Shown here: piece by piece, positions 51,524 to 60,204 of the stretch
Position numbering within the stretch: the first letter of the stretch is position 1
Layout of the letters: each line of letters opens with the position of its first letter
From: Vicinamibacterales bacterium
Lineage (GTDB): Bacteria > Acidobacteriota > Vicinamibacteria > Vicinamibacterales > UBA2999
Assembly (NCBI GenBank): GCA_041659285.1
Contig: JBAZYO010000012.1
Coordinates: 1 to 64,000 of the forward strand
DNA: 64,000 nt
Reading direction: 5' to 3'
The notes under the pieces: model-generated
What the model saw: only the letters and a program-made list of their open reading frames with translations
Databases searched by the model: none
What the model was told of the DNA's origin: nothing
Translations under genes and position numbers: made by a program

Positions 51524-51924
51524 CGCTGAGCAAGTTCTCGCGCTACGCGCTGTACGCCACGCTCGAGATGGCACGGGCCGACGACCAGCCGGTCACCGTC
51601 GGGCAGGTCGCCGGGCCGCACCACATTCCGCCCACGGCGCTCGCCAAGGTCTTTCAGCAGCTGGTGCGGGCGGGCCTGGCCGTGGGCACGCGTGGCATCG
51701 GTGGCGGCTACCGCCTCGCGCGGCCGCGGTCCGAGATCACGGTCCTCGATGTCGTGACGGTGTTCGAGCCGTTGCGCCCACCCGGTCACGATTTGTTGCA
51801 CGCGCGCGCCGACGACGGGTCGGGCGCGCCCCACACCGTCACCTTGCGGCGCCTCTTTGACGAAGTGGACGAGGGGACGCGCGCCACGCTGGCGTCGGTC
51901 ACCCTCGACACGCTCGTGAAGTAG
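51520..51924 (+). CDS. Rrf2-family transcriptional regulator (BadM-like position)
   Basis: The product is 134 aa. Winged-helix start MTLSKFSRYALYATLEMA, then ALAKVFQQLVRAGLAVGTRGIGGGYRLARPRSEITVLDVVTVFEPL, which is the Rrf2 signature. The three Fe-S Cys of IscR/NsrR are absent, so it should not sense iron-sulfur status but could bind a small ligand. As the last gene of the benzoyl-CoA operon it is a candidate repressor acting at the palindrome 42151-42185. BadM of Rhodopseudomonas is an Rrf2-type repressor of benzoyl-CoA reductase genes. Confidence 0.85.
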   Translation: MTLSKFSRYALYATLEMARADDQPVTVGQVAGPHHIPPTALAKVFQQLVRAGLAVGTRGIGGGYRLARPRSEITVLDVVTVFEPLRPPGHDLLHARADDGSGAPHTVTLRRLFDEVDEGTRATLASVTLDTLVK

Positions 51925-51955
51925 CCGGCTGAGGCGCGGGTGCCGGGCTGCTGTA

Positions 51956-51961
51956 TACAAT
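51956..51961 (+). promoter_or_regulatory. Candidate -10 element for the DUF1028 gene
   Basis: TACAAT in the context TATACAAT, about ten bases before the ATG at 51972. That leaves a very short or no leader. Confidence 0.4.
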
Positions 51962-51971
51962 GGCGGCAGCC

Positions 51972-52952
51972 ATGCGCACCCTCATCCTCTTCGTCGCCCT
52001 GCTCCTCGTTCCGGCCCTGCCGGCCAGCGCGACCTTCTCGATTGTCGCCATCGATCCGGTCACCGGCGATCTCGGCATCGCGGTGGCCTCGCGCTACTTC
52101 GCCGTCGGCGCGGTCGTGCCGTGGGCGGATGCCGGCGTCGGCGCCGTGGCCACCCAGGCCAGCGTCAACGTCGGCTACGGTCCGCGCGCGTTGGAGCTCC
52201 TCAAGCAGGGCCTCACCGCGCAGCAGGTGATGGATCGGCTGTTCACCGAAGACACGTTCCCCGGCAAAGACGGCCGGCAGATCGCCATCGTTGACGCCAA
52301 GGGCAACATCGCCGTGTTCACCGGCGACGCCGCGCAACAGTGGCGGGGCCACGTCAAGGGCAAGACCTGGTCGGCGCAGGGCAACATCCTGGTCGGCCCG
52401 CACGTGGTGGAAGCCATGGGACGCGCGTTCGATGCGACCAACGACGAGCTCGCGGAAAAGTTGTATGCCGCACTTAAGGCCGGCGATGCGGCCGGCGGCG
52501 ACAGCCGCGGACGCCAGTCGGCGTCGATCCTGGTGGTGCGCAAGGCCGGCGGCCGCAACACCAACAACGATCGCTACGTGTTCGTGAACGTGGACGACCA
52601 CCAGGATCCCCTGGGCGAACTGCGACGGCTGATGAACCTGCAGATGACCATCAACCACGGCGGCGCCGTGACGCGGGCGATGGCCGCCAGCGACTTCGCG
52701 AAGGCCCTGGCCTCGGCCGACAAACTCGTGGGCTATCAGCCGCTCGATCCGGCCACCCACGTGAGGGCGGGATTCATCGCCTATCTCGCCGGCCAGCGCG
52801 AGCGCGCGACCGCGGCCTTCACGCGCGCCAGGCAGCTGACGCTGCCGGCGCAGTTCAAGACGCTGTGGGAAGGACAGGCCTCGCGGACGCCCGCGTTCGC
52901 GAAGATCCTCGAAGACAAGGCATTCGTCGCCGCCGTCTTGACCCCGCAGTAG
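51972..52952 (+). CDS. DUF1028 family secreted protein
   Basis: The product is 326 aa. A signal peptide (RTLILFVALLLVPALPASA) is followed directly by TFSIVAIDPVTGDLGIAVASRYFAVGAVVPWADAGVGAVATQASVNVGYGPRALELL, the DUF1028 signature with a mature N-terminal Thr as in Ntn-hydrolases. The C-terminal third is helical with a TPR-like repeat (about 245-300). Its natural substrate is unknown. The alternative start at 51960 overlaps the -10 element. Confidence 0.85.
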   Translation: MRTLILFVALLLVPALPASATFSIVAIDPVTGDLGIAVASRYFAVGAVVPWADAGVGAVATQASVNVGYGPRALELLKQGLTAQQVMDRLFTEDTFPGKDGRQIAIVDAKGNIAVFTGDAAQQWRGHVKGKTWSAQGNILVGPHVVEAMGRAFDATNDELAEKLYAALKAGDAAGGDSRGRQSASILVVRKAGGRNTNNDRYVFVNVDDHQDPLGELRRLMNLQMTINHGGAVTRAMAASDFAKALASADKLVGYQPLDPATHVRAGFIAYLAGQRERATAAFTRARQLTLPAQFKTLWEGQASRTPAFAKILEDKAFVAAVLTPQ

Positions 52953-52957
52953 ACGCC

Positions 52958-55021
52958 ATGAAGCTCCCTTCGTCTGTTGCGCTCGTCCTGTTCGGCTTGA
53001 TCGCCACCGCTGGCCAGGGCACGCACGCCCAGACGGCGGCCATCGACCCCGCCAGCAACGCCCCGTTCTACACGGGCGTCACCGACCCGGAGTCGCTCGC
53101 ACGACTGGTGAATGGCCGGCTCGCGGCCGCGCGCGAAGGGCTCGATCGACTGACAGCGGCAACAGGCAAGCGCAGCGCGGAACAGACGCTCCGGATGTAC
53201 GACGACATCCAGGTGCACATCGGCGCCGCCAGGGAGCTGGCGTCCATCGTCCGGCAGCTCCACCCCGAGGCGGCGATGCGCACGGCGGCCGAGACGCTGA
53301 ACCAGGCGGCCGAGGGCTTCGAAACCGAACTGGCGCTGAACCCGGCTGCCTATGGCGCACTGGCGGGCATTCGGACCACGGGCGCACCGGCCGACCTGAA
53401 GCGTTACCTCACGCTCGAGTTGGACGACTACCGCCGTGAGGGCGTGGACAAGGACGCGGCCACGCGCGCGAAGATCAACGAGCTGCGCGACCTGCTGGTC
53501 ACGCTGCGGCAGGAGTTCGATCGCAACGTGCGCGAAGGCGGTCGCACGCTGACCGTGGCGAGTGCCGCCGAACTGGCGGGGCTGCCGCCGGATTTCATTG
53601 CCGCTCACAAGCCGGCGCCGGACGGCACGATCAAGTTGACGACGAGCGCATCGGATCTGCAGCCGGTAATGCTGTATGCGAAAAGCGACGACCTGCGCCG
53701 CCGCATGCTGATCGAATCAAACAACATCGCCTACCCGGCCAACCTGGCCGTGCTGCAGCGCATGGTCGAGACCAGGGCCGAGCTGGCCCGCACGCTCGGC
53801 TTCAAGGACTGGGCGTCGTTCGACCTCTCCAACCGCATGGCGGCCACGCCGCAGAACGCCGCCGCGTTCATCGATCGCATTGTCTCCGCCTCGGCGACGA
53901 AGGCGAACGCCGACTACCAGCTGATTCTCGATCGCAAGAAACAGGATCAGCCGGGCGCGACGACCGTCGACGCCTGGCAGCGCCGTTACTACACCGAGCT
54001 GGTGCGGCAATCGAGCTTCAACTTCGACTCGCAGGCCATGCGCCCGTACTTCTCTTACGAACGCGTGCGGGCCGGCGTGTTCGCCGTCAGTGGCAAGCTG
54101 TTCGGCCTCGAGTTCCGGCCGGCTCCTGGGCTTCCCGTGTGGCATCCATCGGTTGAGCCGTACGAGGTCTTCGACGGCGGCCGCCTCGTCGCCCGCATCT
54201 ACCTCGACATGCACCCGCGGCCCGGCAAGGGCGGCGGCGGCGCCACTGCCGCCACGGCGCGCGCGGGCATCCGCGGCCAGCAGCTTCCCGAGGTGGTGTT
54301 GATCTGCCGCTTCCCCGGTGGCGAACCCGGCGATCCCGGCTTGATGACCTACGACCAGGTGACGACGTTCTTCCACGAGTTCGGCCATCTGATCCACGCG
54401 GTGTCATCTGGACGGCAGCGGTGGATCGGCCTCACGCGAGTGGTCGAGCGCGACTTCATCGAGGCGCCGTCACAGATGATGGAAGAGTGGGTCTCGGATC
54501 CCGCGACGCTCGCCACGTTTGCGACGCACTACCAGACCAACGCGCCGATTCCCGCCACGCTGGTGAGCCAGATGCGCCGCGCCAACGAACTGGGACGCGG
54601 TTACGACACGCGCCAGCAGATGGTGTTCGCAGGGCTGAGCCTGTCGCTGCACAGTCGCGATCCGAAGAGCGCCGACGCGATGGCGATCTACAAGGACCTG
54701 ATGGAGAAGTACCTGCCGACGACCTACCCCGAGGGCAGTCACTTTCCGGGAACGTTCACGCAGTTGTCGAACCCGAACTACACGGCGTCGTACTACACCT
54801 ACATGTGGTCGCTGGTGATTGCAAAAGACCTGTTCAGTGGCTTCGACCAGCGCGACCTGCTGGCGGCGGGGCCGGCCCGCCGCTTCCGCGACACCGTGCT
54901 CGCGCAGGGCGGCGCCAAGCCGGCGGCAGACCTCGTGCGCGACTTCCTGGGGCGGCCGTTCAGCCCGGCGGCGTGGGTGGCCTGGTTGAACCAGGCCACC
55001 CCGGCGCCTGCGGCGCCCTGA
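52958..55021 (+). CDS. M3-family metallopeptidase, secreted
   Basis: The product is 687 aa. A signal peptide (residues 1-25) is followed by the helical thimet/oligopeptidase A fold; the zinc motif HEFGH is at 473-477 with third ligand Glu in FIEAPSQMMEEW. Most M3 oligopeptidases are cytoplasmic, so this exported one belongs to the dipeptidyl carboxypeptidase-like group. It begins five bases after the DUF1028 stop and may be cotranscribed with it. Confidence 0.88.
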   Translation: MKLPSSVALVLFGLIATAGQGTHAQTAAIDPASNAPFYTGVTDPESLARLVNGRLAAAREGLDRLTAATGKRSAEQTLRMYDDIQVHIGAARELASIVRQLHPEAAMRTAAETLNQAAEGFETELALNPAAYGALAGIRTTGAPADLKRYLTLELDDYRREGVDKDAATRAKINELRDLLVTLRQEFDRNVREGGRTLTVASAAELAGLPPDFIAAHKPAPDGTIKLTTSASDLQPVMLYAKSDDLRRRMLIESNNIAYPANLAVLQRMVETRAELARTLGFKDWASFDLSNRMAATPQNAAAFIDRIVSASATKANADYQLILDRKKQDQPGATTVDAWQRRYYTELVRQSSFNFDSQAMRPYFSYERVRAGVFAVSGKLFGLEFRPAPGLPVWHPSVEPYEVFDGGRLVARIYLDMHPRPGKGGGGATAATARAGIRGQQLPEVVLICRFPGGEPGDPGLMTYDQVTTFFHEFGHLIHAVSSGRQRWIGLTRVVERDFIEAPSQMMEEWVSDPATLATFATHYQTNAPIPATLVSQMRRANELGRGYDTRQQMVFAGLSLSLHSRDPKSADAMAIYKDLMEKYLPTTYPEGSHFPGTFTQLSNPNYTASYYTYMWSLVIAKDLFSGFDQRDLLAAGPARRFRDTVLAQGGAKPAADLVRDFLGRPFSPAAWVAWLNQATPAPAAP

Positions 55022-55030
55022 GGCGCGGCG

Positions 55031-55435
55031 TCACTTCGTTGGCTTGACCACCTTGTGGGCGTGCACCTTGATCAGGTCCTCGTCCTTGACGCCCTTCTTG
55101 TGGCAGGTCACGCACGTCGCCTTGTCCGGTTTGGCAATGAGGCCCGCCGCCTTCGCCTTCGCCGGATCCTTCATCACGGCCAAGGTTATGTACCCCGACC
55201 CGGGACCGTGGCAGGTCTCGCACTCGGCCCTCTTGTCCTCCGCGTGCTCGGACTTGAGCCACGAATCGTATTGGACCTTGTGACACACCTTGCACTTCTC
55301 CGCACCCACCTTGGTTGGTGCGGAAACACTCCCCTTGATTGGTGTGGCAACACCTCCCTTGGTTTGTGCGGCAAGCGAGGTCGAACCGAAAAGGCCGATC
55401 GCCAGTATGAACAGGAACGCTGAGGGCATTCGCAT
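55031..55435 (-). CDS. Triheme c-type cytochrome, exported
   Basis: The product is 134 aa with a signal peptide. Three haem sites: CKVCH, CETCH and CVTCH. Spacing and the C-terminal HKVVKP are of the cytochrome c554/c3-like type. Residues 25-46 (TKGGVATPIKGSVSAPTKVG) form a low-complexity linker made of three near-repeats in the DNA (about 55310-55375). The linker may vary in length between strains. It should sit in the periplasm and exchange electrons with the window's bc-type system or another partner. Confidence 0.85.
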   Translation of the reverse strand: MRMPSAFLFILAIGLFGSTSLAAQTKGGVATPIKGSVSAPTKVGAEKCKVCHKVQYDSWLKSEHAEDKRAECETCHGPGSGYITLAVMKDPAKAKAAGLIAKPDKATCVTCHKKGVKDEDLIKVHAHKVVKPTK

Positions 55436-55502
55436 ACCTCACCCCTTTCTATTCCACTTCATGCCTGTTCGCGGTTTGCGTCAAGTCGGAACCGACCCCG
55501 CC

Positions 55503-58500
55503 CTAGCCCTTCGGTACCGGCTTGATCGCCGGGAACAGCGCACCGGCGCCCACCATGTCTTTCACCAGGCCCGGCACCTTCGCCACCGCCGCGTTGGCCT
55601 GATCGATCAGGCCCGGCAACTGCGCCTTCACCTCGCGGATTTGCATCAGCTGCGTATTGGTCGGCATCGCAGTCGCCGCCATCACGCCACCCTTCAACTG
55701 GCCGATGCGGCCGCGCACGTTCTCGGTGTTGCCACCACCGCCACCGCCGCCTTGCTGGCCGAGGCCCAGCCGGCGGCGCACCGCCTCGAACTCTTTCACC
55801 ACCGCGTCGAGCTGCTGCTTCACGTTGGGCGACAGCGTGGCGCCGCGGGTCTGCTGCTGCAACACGCCCACCTGCGCGAACGCGTTCTGCACCATCTCGG
55901 CGACGTCGTTCGCCTTGGCCTGCAGGTCGTGGAGGTCCTTGGCGGTGTCGAACCACATCTTGCGATCCGCGTCGGTGATCTGGATCTGCGGATCGCCCTT
56001 CACGCTCACGTCAATGGTCTGCGCGTCGCGGCCGTTCACGTTCAGCGTCGCCTTGTAGGTGCCCGGCAGCACGTACGGACCGTTCACACCGCCGCCGCCA
56101 AATCCGCCACCGCCACCACCGCCGCCTGGGCCGGCCGCGGGCGCGCCCGGAGGCGGGGGCAGCGGACGCAGGGGCTGGACGCGGAGATCCCACTTCAGCA
56201 GGTTGAGGCCCGCCTTGCTGCGATCGCGTGTGTCGGTTCCGGTGAGCTCGCGGACCACGGCGCCGCGCGCATCCTTGATGACCAACTTCACGTCTTTCGC
56301 GTCCGCCTTCAGGCGATACGCCAGCGTCGCGCCGGCCACGGGATTCTGGCCGAGGAACAGCCGATCACCCTCGAAGCCCTTCATCTGGTCGTTGGCCACG
56401 TTCATGATCGTGGCCGGCTCGCTGTCGAACACAAACGCGTCCGCGCCTTCCGACTTCGCCCACTGTTGGATCGGCGACACGTCGTCCAGGATCCAGACGC
56501 CGCGTGCGTGGCTCGCCAGGATCAGGTCGTTGTCGCGCGGATGCTGCTTGATCTCGTAGATCGGCATGGTCGGCAGGTTGGCCTTGATCCGCGTCCACGC
56601 GGCGCCGCGATTGAGCGACACCCACAGGCCGGTTTCGGTGCCGAGGTAGAGCACGTCGGGGTTCTTGCGATCCTCCGCCAGGCCGCGCGCAACTTCGCCC
56701 TTGGGCAGGTTGCCGGCGAGCGAGCGCCACGTCGCGCCGTAGTCGCCGGTCACGAAGACATACGTGTTGTAGTCGCCGCCGCGATGGCCATCGAAGGCCA
56801 CGTAGGCGGTGCCCGCCGCCACGCGCGACGGCAGCACGTCGGCGACGTAGGTCCACTTGGGCACGCCCGGGATCTTCGCGGTCACGTTGGTCCAGGTCTT
56901 GCCGGCGTCCTGGGTGACGCTGACCACGCCGTCGTCACTGCCGACCCACACCACGCCCTGGCGCGCCGCGGATTCTTCGAGCGTGACGATGTTGCCGAAG
57001 GAACCGACGCCGTCGTGCTTGGCGAGGGTGATGTCCTTGCCCGCCACGCCCATGATCGACAGCGCATCGCGTTCGGTGTTGGTGGTGAGGTCCGGGCTGA
57101 TCGGCTGATACGACCGGCCGCGATCCGACGACTTCAACACCAGGTTGGCGCCGACGTAGATGGTGGCGGGGTCGAACGGCGACAGCTGCATGGCGGTGTC
57201 CCAGTTGAAGCGATACGGCGAGGGCTGGCCGGGCTTCGACTCCGCCGGCTCGGGCCGCACCGCCTGCCGCTCGTTGGTCTGCCGGTCGGTGCGGCTGATG
57301 CGGCCGTCCTGCGACTCCGCGTAGACGATACGTGAGTCGGTGGGATCCATCAGCGGCTGAAAGCCGTCGCCGCCGCTGACGACGTACCAGTGGTCGTTGA
57401 TGATGCCGCTGTTGGTGCGCACCGCGCTCGGCCCGCACCAGGTGTTGTTGTCCTGGAGGCCGGCGCACACGTGATACGGCGTCTGCATGTCGAACTCAAC
57501 GTGATACGCCTGCGCGCCGAGCAGGTTCGGCAGCCACACCCAGTTCGCCGAGCGATCGTGCGAGATCGAGACGCCGCCGTCGTTGCCGATGATCAGGTGG
57601 CGCGGGTCGTGCGGGTCGACCCACAGCGCGTGATGGTCGACGTGGATGCGCTCGGCGCCGTCGGCGCGGAAGGTGCGGCCGCCATCATCTGAAATGTGCA
57701 GCGAGACGCCGGGCACGTAGATGCGCGAATCGGTCTGCGGATCGATCTTGATCACGCCGAAGTACATCGGCCGCGGATTGGTCTCGCTCATCTTCCGCCA
57801 GGTCGCGCCGGCGTTGTCGGAGCGGTAGACGCCGCTCTCGGTCGCGTGCTCGATGCGGGCGTAGAGAATGTTCGGGTTCTTGCGATAGATGTCGAGGCCG
57901 ATGCGGCCCTTGGCGCCCGCGGGCACGCCGGTGTCGAGCTTCGCCCAGGTCTGGCCGGCGTCGGTCGATTTCCAGATCGCGCTGCCGGGGCCGCCGCCGT
58001 TCATGCCCCACTGCTGGCGCCGGCGCTGGTAGGTCGCGGCATACAGCGTCTTGTTGTTCGACGGGTCCATCACCAGCTCGGTGGCGCCGGTGTCGTCGTC
58101 CACGTGCAGCACGCGGGTCCACGATACGCCGCCGTCGCTGGTCTTGTAGACGCCGCGCTCGCCGCCGGCGCCCCACAGGTCGCCGAGGGCGGCGACGTAG
58201 ACGACGTTGAAGTCAACGGGATCGACCAGCACCTTGGCGATCTGCCTGCTGGCGCGCAGGCCCATGTTCTTCCAGCTGCGGCCGCCGTCGGTGGACTTGA
58301 ACACGCCCTCGCCCCACGACGAGCTCTGGCGGTTGTTGCCTTCACCGGTGCCGGCCCACACCAGGTTGGCGTCGGTCGGCGCAATCGCCACCGCGCCGAC
58401 CGACCCCGTGGTTTCGTTGTCGAACACCGAGGTGAACGTGGTGCCGCCGTTGGTCGTCTTGTAGATGCCCGACGTCGCCATCGCCACGTAGAAGGTCGTC

Positions 58501-58781
58501 GGATCGCTCTCGAGCACGGCCAGGTCGTCCACGCGCCCCGACGGCGTGGCCGGGCCAATCGACCGGAAGTACAAGCGGTCAAGGGGACCGTTGCCTGTCG
58601 AACTGGTGGTCGTGATCGGCGTCACCGGCGGCGGCGCCTGTTCGCCTTCGCGGCCGAAGGCCGCTTCGGCGTAATCTCGCCGTAGCTCGCCCCCAGATTC
58701 TCGAGCGGAGGCGGACGCGACCAGCGCGACTGTGGCCAACGAGAGGACGAGCGCCGTGAAAGCAATGCGTGTGCGAGTCAT
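55503..58781 (-). CDS. VPS10/sortilin-like beta-propeller protein, secreted
   Basis: The product is 1092 aa. A signal peptide (residues 1-27) precedes 8-10 repeats with the Asp-box-like pattern S-x-D-x-G-x-T-W (KSTDGGRSWKNM, KTSDGGVSWTRV, KSTDAGQTWAKL, DNAGATWRKM and others), forming one or two propellers (about 70-760). A glycine-rich tract (about 885-900, GPGGGGGGGGFGGGG) and a helical C-terminal region (950-1085) follow. These proteins are common in Acidobacteriota and are often annotated as glycosyl hydrolases without proof. Function unknown. Confidence 0.88.
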   Translation of the reverse strand: MTRTRIAFTALVLSLATVALVASASARESGGELRRDYAEAAFGREGEQAPPPVTPITTTSSTGNGPLDRLYFRSIGPATPSGRVDDLAVLESDPTTFYVAMATSGIYKTTNGGTTFTSVFDNETTGSVGAVAIAPTDANLVWAGTGEGNNRQSSSWGEGVFKSTDGGRSWKNMGLRASRQIAKVLVDPVDFNVVYVAALGDLWGAGGERGVYKTSDGGVSWTRVLHVDDDTGATELVMDPSNNKTLYAATYQRRRQQWGMNGGGPGSAIWKSTDAGQTWAKLDTGVPAGAKGRIGLDIYRKNPNILYARIEHATESGVYRSDNAGATWRKMSETNPRPMYFGVIKIDPQTDSRIYVPGVSLHISDDGGRTFRADGAERIHVDHHALWVDPHDPRHLIIGNDGGVSISHDRSANWVWLPNLLGAQAYHVEFDMQTPYHVCAGLQDNNTWCGPSAVRTNSGIINDHWYVVSGGDGFQPLMDPTDSRIVYAESQDGRISRTDRQTNERQAVRPEPAESKPGQPSPYRFNWDTAMQLSPFDPATIYVGANLVLKSSDRGRSYQPISPDLTTNTERDALSIMGVAGKDITLAKHDGVGSFGNIVTLEESAARQGVVWVGSDDGVVSVTQDAGKTWTNVTAKIPGVPKWTYVADVLPSRVAAGTAYVAFDGHRGGDYNTYVFVTGDYGATWRSLAGNLPKGEVARGLAEDRKNPDVLYLGTETGLWVSLNRGAAWTRIKANLPTMPIYEIKQHPRDNDLILASHARGVWILDDVSPIQQWAKSEGADAFVFDSEPATIMNVANDQMKGFEGDRLFLGQNPVAGATLAYRLKADAKDVKLVIKDARGAVVRELTGTDTRDRSKAGLNLLKWDLRVQPLRPLPPPPGAPAAGPGGGGGGGGFGGGGVNGPYVLPGTYKATLNVNGRDAQTIDVSVKGDPQIQITDADRKMWFDTAKDLHDLQAKANDVAEMVQNAFAQVGVLQQQTRGATLSPNVKQQLDAVVKEFEAVRRRLGLGQQGGGGGGGNTENVRGRIGQLKGGVMAATAMPTNTQLMQIREVKAQLPGLIDQANAAVAKVPGLVKDMVGAGALFPAIKPVPKG

Positions 58782-58801
58782 GTCTGATCCCTGATCCCTG
58801 A

Positions 58802-60112
58802 CTACTTCCCGCCAAACAGGTAGTCGAGCGCGAGGTTGGTCATCACCTTCACGCCGACCGGCAACGCCGACTCGTCGGCGAAGAACAACGGCGAATGATT
58901 TTGCGGCACTTTCGTGTAGTCCTGGTCACGGGGTGTCACGCCGAGGAACACGAACAGGCCCGGCACCTTCTGCTGGAAGTACGAGAAGTCTTCCGCGGTA
59001 CCGGTGAGCGGGCCCAGCCGCACGTTGTCGGCGCCGGCCGCGCGGCGCAGCGTCGGCAGCATCCGCTCGGTCAACGCCGGGTCGTTGCGCGTCACGGGAT
59101 AGCCCAGGCCGAACTCCACCGTCGCCGTGGCGCCGGCCGCCTCCGCGTAATTGATGGCGATCGCGCGAATGCGCTCGTGGATGCTCTTGCGCACGTTCTC
59201 ATCGAAGGCGCGGACCGTGCCTTCGAGCTCCACCATTTCTGGAACGATGTTGGAGCGGTTGCCGCCGGTGAACCGCCCCACCGTGACGACCGCGGGTGCC
59301 TCGGTGATATTCACCATCCGGCTGATGATCGATTGCAGCGACACCACCACTTGCGAGCCGATCACGATCGGATCGACGCCGCCCCACGGCACCGCACCAT
59401 GCGTCTGGCGACCCTTGATCTTGATCAGGAAACTGTCGGCGCTCGCCATCAACGGACCCGGGCGATAGACGATCGTGCCGGCCGGATACGGAAACACGTG
59501 GAGGCCGAACACCGCATCCACTTTCGGGTTCTCGAGCACGCTTTCCTTCACCATCTGCTCGGCGCCACCGGTCTCGCCTGGTGGCGGGCCTTCTTCGGCG
59601 GGCTGGAAGATCACCTTCACCGTGCCCGGCAGGCGATCCTTCATCCGCGCCAGCGCGGTCGCAGTGCCCAACAGGATCGCCATGTGGTTGTCGTGGCCAC
59701 AGGCGTGCATGACGCCGACTTCCTGGCCGTTCCACTGCGCCTTGGCGGTGGACTTGAACGGCAGGTCGCCCTGCTCCGCCACGGGCAACGCGTCCATGTC
59801 GGACCGCAACGCCACCACGGGGCCGGGCAACCCGCCGCGCAGCACGCCCACCACACCGGTGGTCGCCACATTGGTCGTGACCTCGAAGCCGAGCTTCCGC
59901 AGTTGGTCGGCGATCACCTTGGACGTGCGCGTCTCGCGGTTCCCTAACTCGGGGTTCTTGTGGAAATCCCGCCGCCACGCCACCACCTGAGGGTTGAGCT
60001 CGGCCGAGAGCCGGTCCACATCGGCAGCTAACGGATTGGCGGCCGGGGCCGTCTGAGCCTGCATTGGGATCGGCAGCAGGGTGAGCGCGATGACGAACAG
60101 TGCTTTTTTCAT
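58802..60112 (-). CDS. M20-family amidohydrolase, secreted
   Basis: The product is 436 aa with a signal peptide (MKKALFVIALTLLPIPMQAQ). Metal and catalytic motifs: ALRSDMDALPVAEQ, VMHACGHDNHMAIL and FQPAEEGPPPGE, then GLHVFPYPAG. It belongs to the IAA-amino-acid/hippurate hydrolase group, which removes N-acyl groups from amino acids. Hippurate hydrolysis would give benzoate, which suits the benzoyl-CoA operon, but the enzyme is 6 kb away and the link is only suggestive. Confidence 0.87.
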   Translation of the reverse strand: MKKALFVIALTLLPIPMQAQTAPAANPLAADVDRLSAELNPQVVAWRRDFHKNPELGNRETRTSKVIADQLRKLGFEVTTNVATTGVVGVLRGGLPGPVVALRSDMDALPVAEQGDLPFKSTAKAQWNGQEVGVMHACGHDNHMAILLGTATALARMKDRLPGTVKVIFQPAEEGPPPGETGGAEQMVKESVLENPKVDAVFGLHVFPYPAGTIVYRPGPLMASADSFLIKIKGRQTHGAVPWGGVDPIVIGSQVVVSLQSIISRMVNITEAPAVVTVGRFTGGNRSNIVPEMVELEGTVRAFDENVRKSIHERIRAIAINYAEAAGATATVEFGLGYPVTRNDPALTERMLPTLRRAAGADNVRLGPLTGTAEDFSYFQQKVPGLFVFLGVTPRDQDYTKVPQNHSPLFFADESALPVGVKVMTNLALDYLFGGK

Positions 60113-60204
60113 AAGTGGTGGAGGCAACCGCCTCATGGGGATGCCTGCGGGGATTCTACTCTCATGAACGACCTTCGCCTTGGCGCCACCCGCGCCAGGC
60201 GCCG

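Noticed and set aside
55503..58781. Calling the propeller protein a glycosyl hydrolase
   Set aside because: Asp-box repeats show a fold only; no catalytic residues can be assigned from the sequence.
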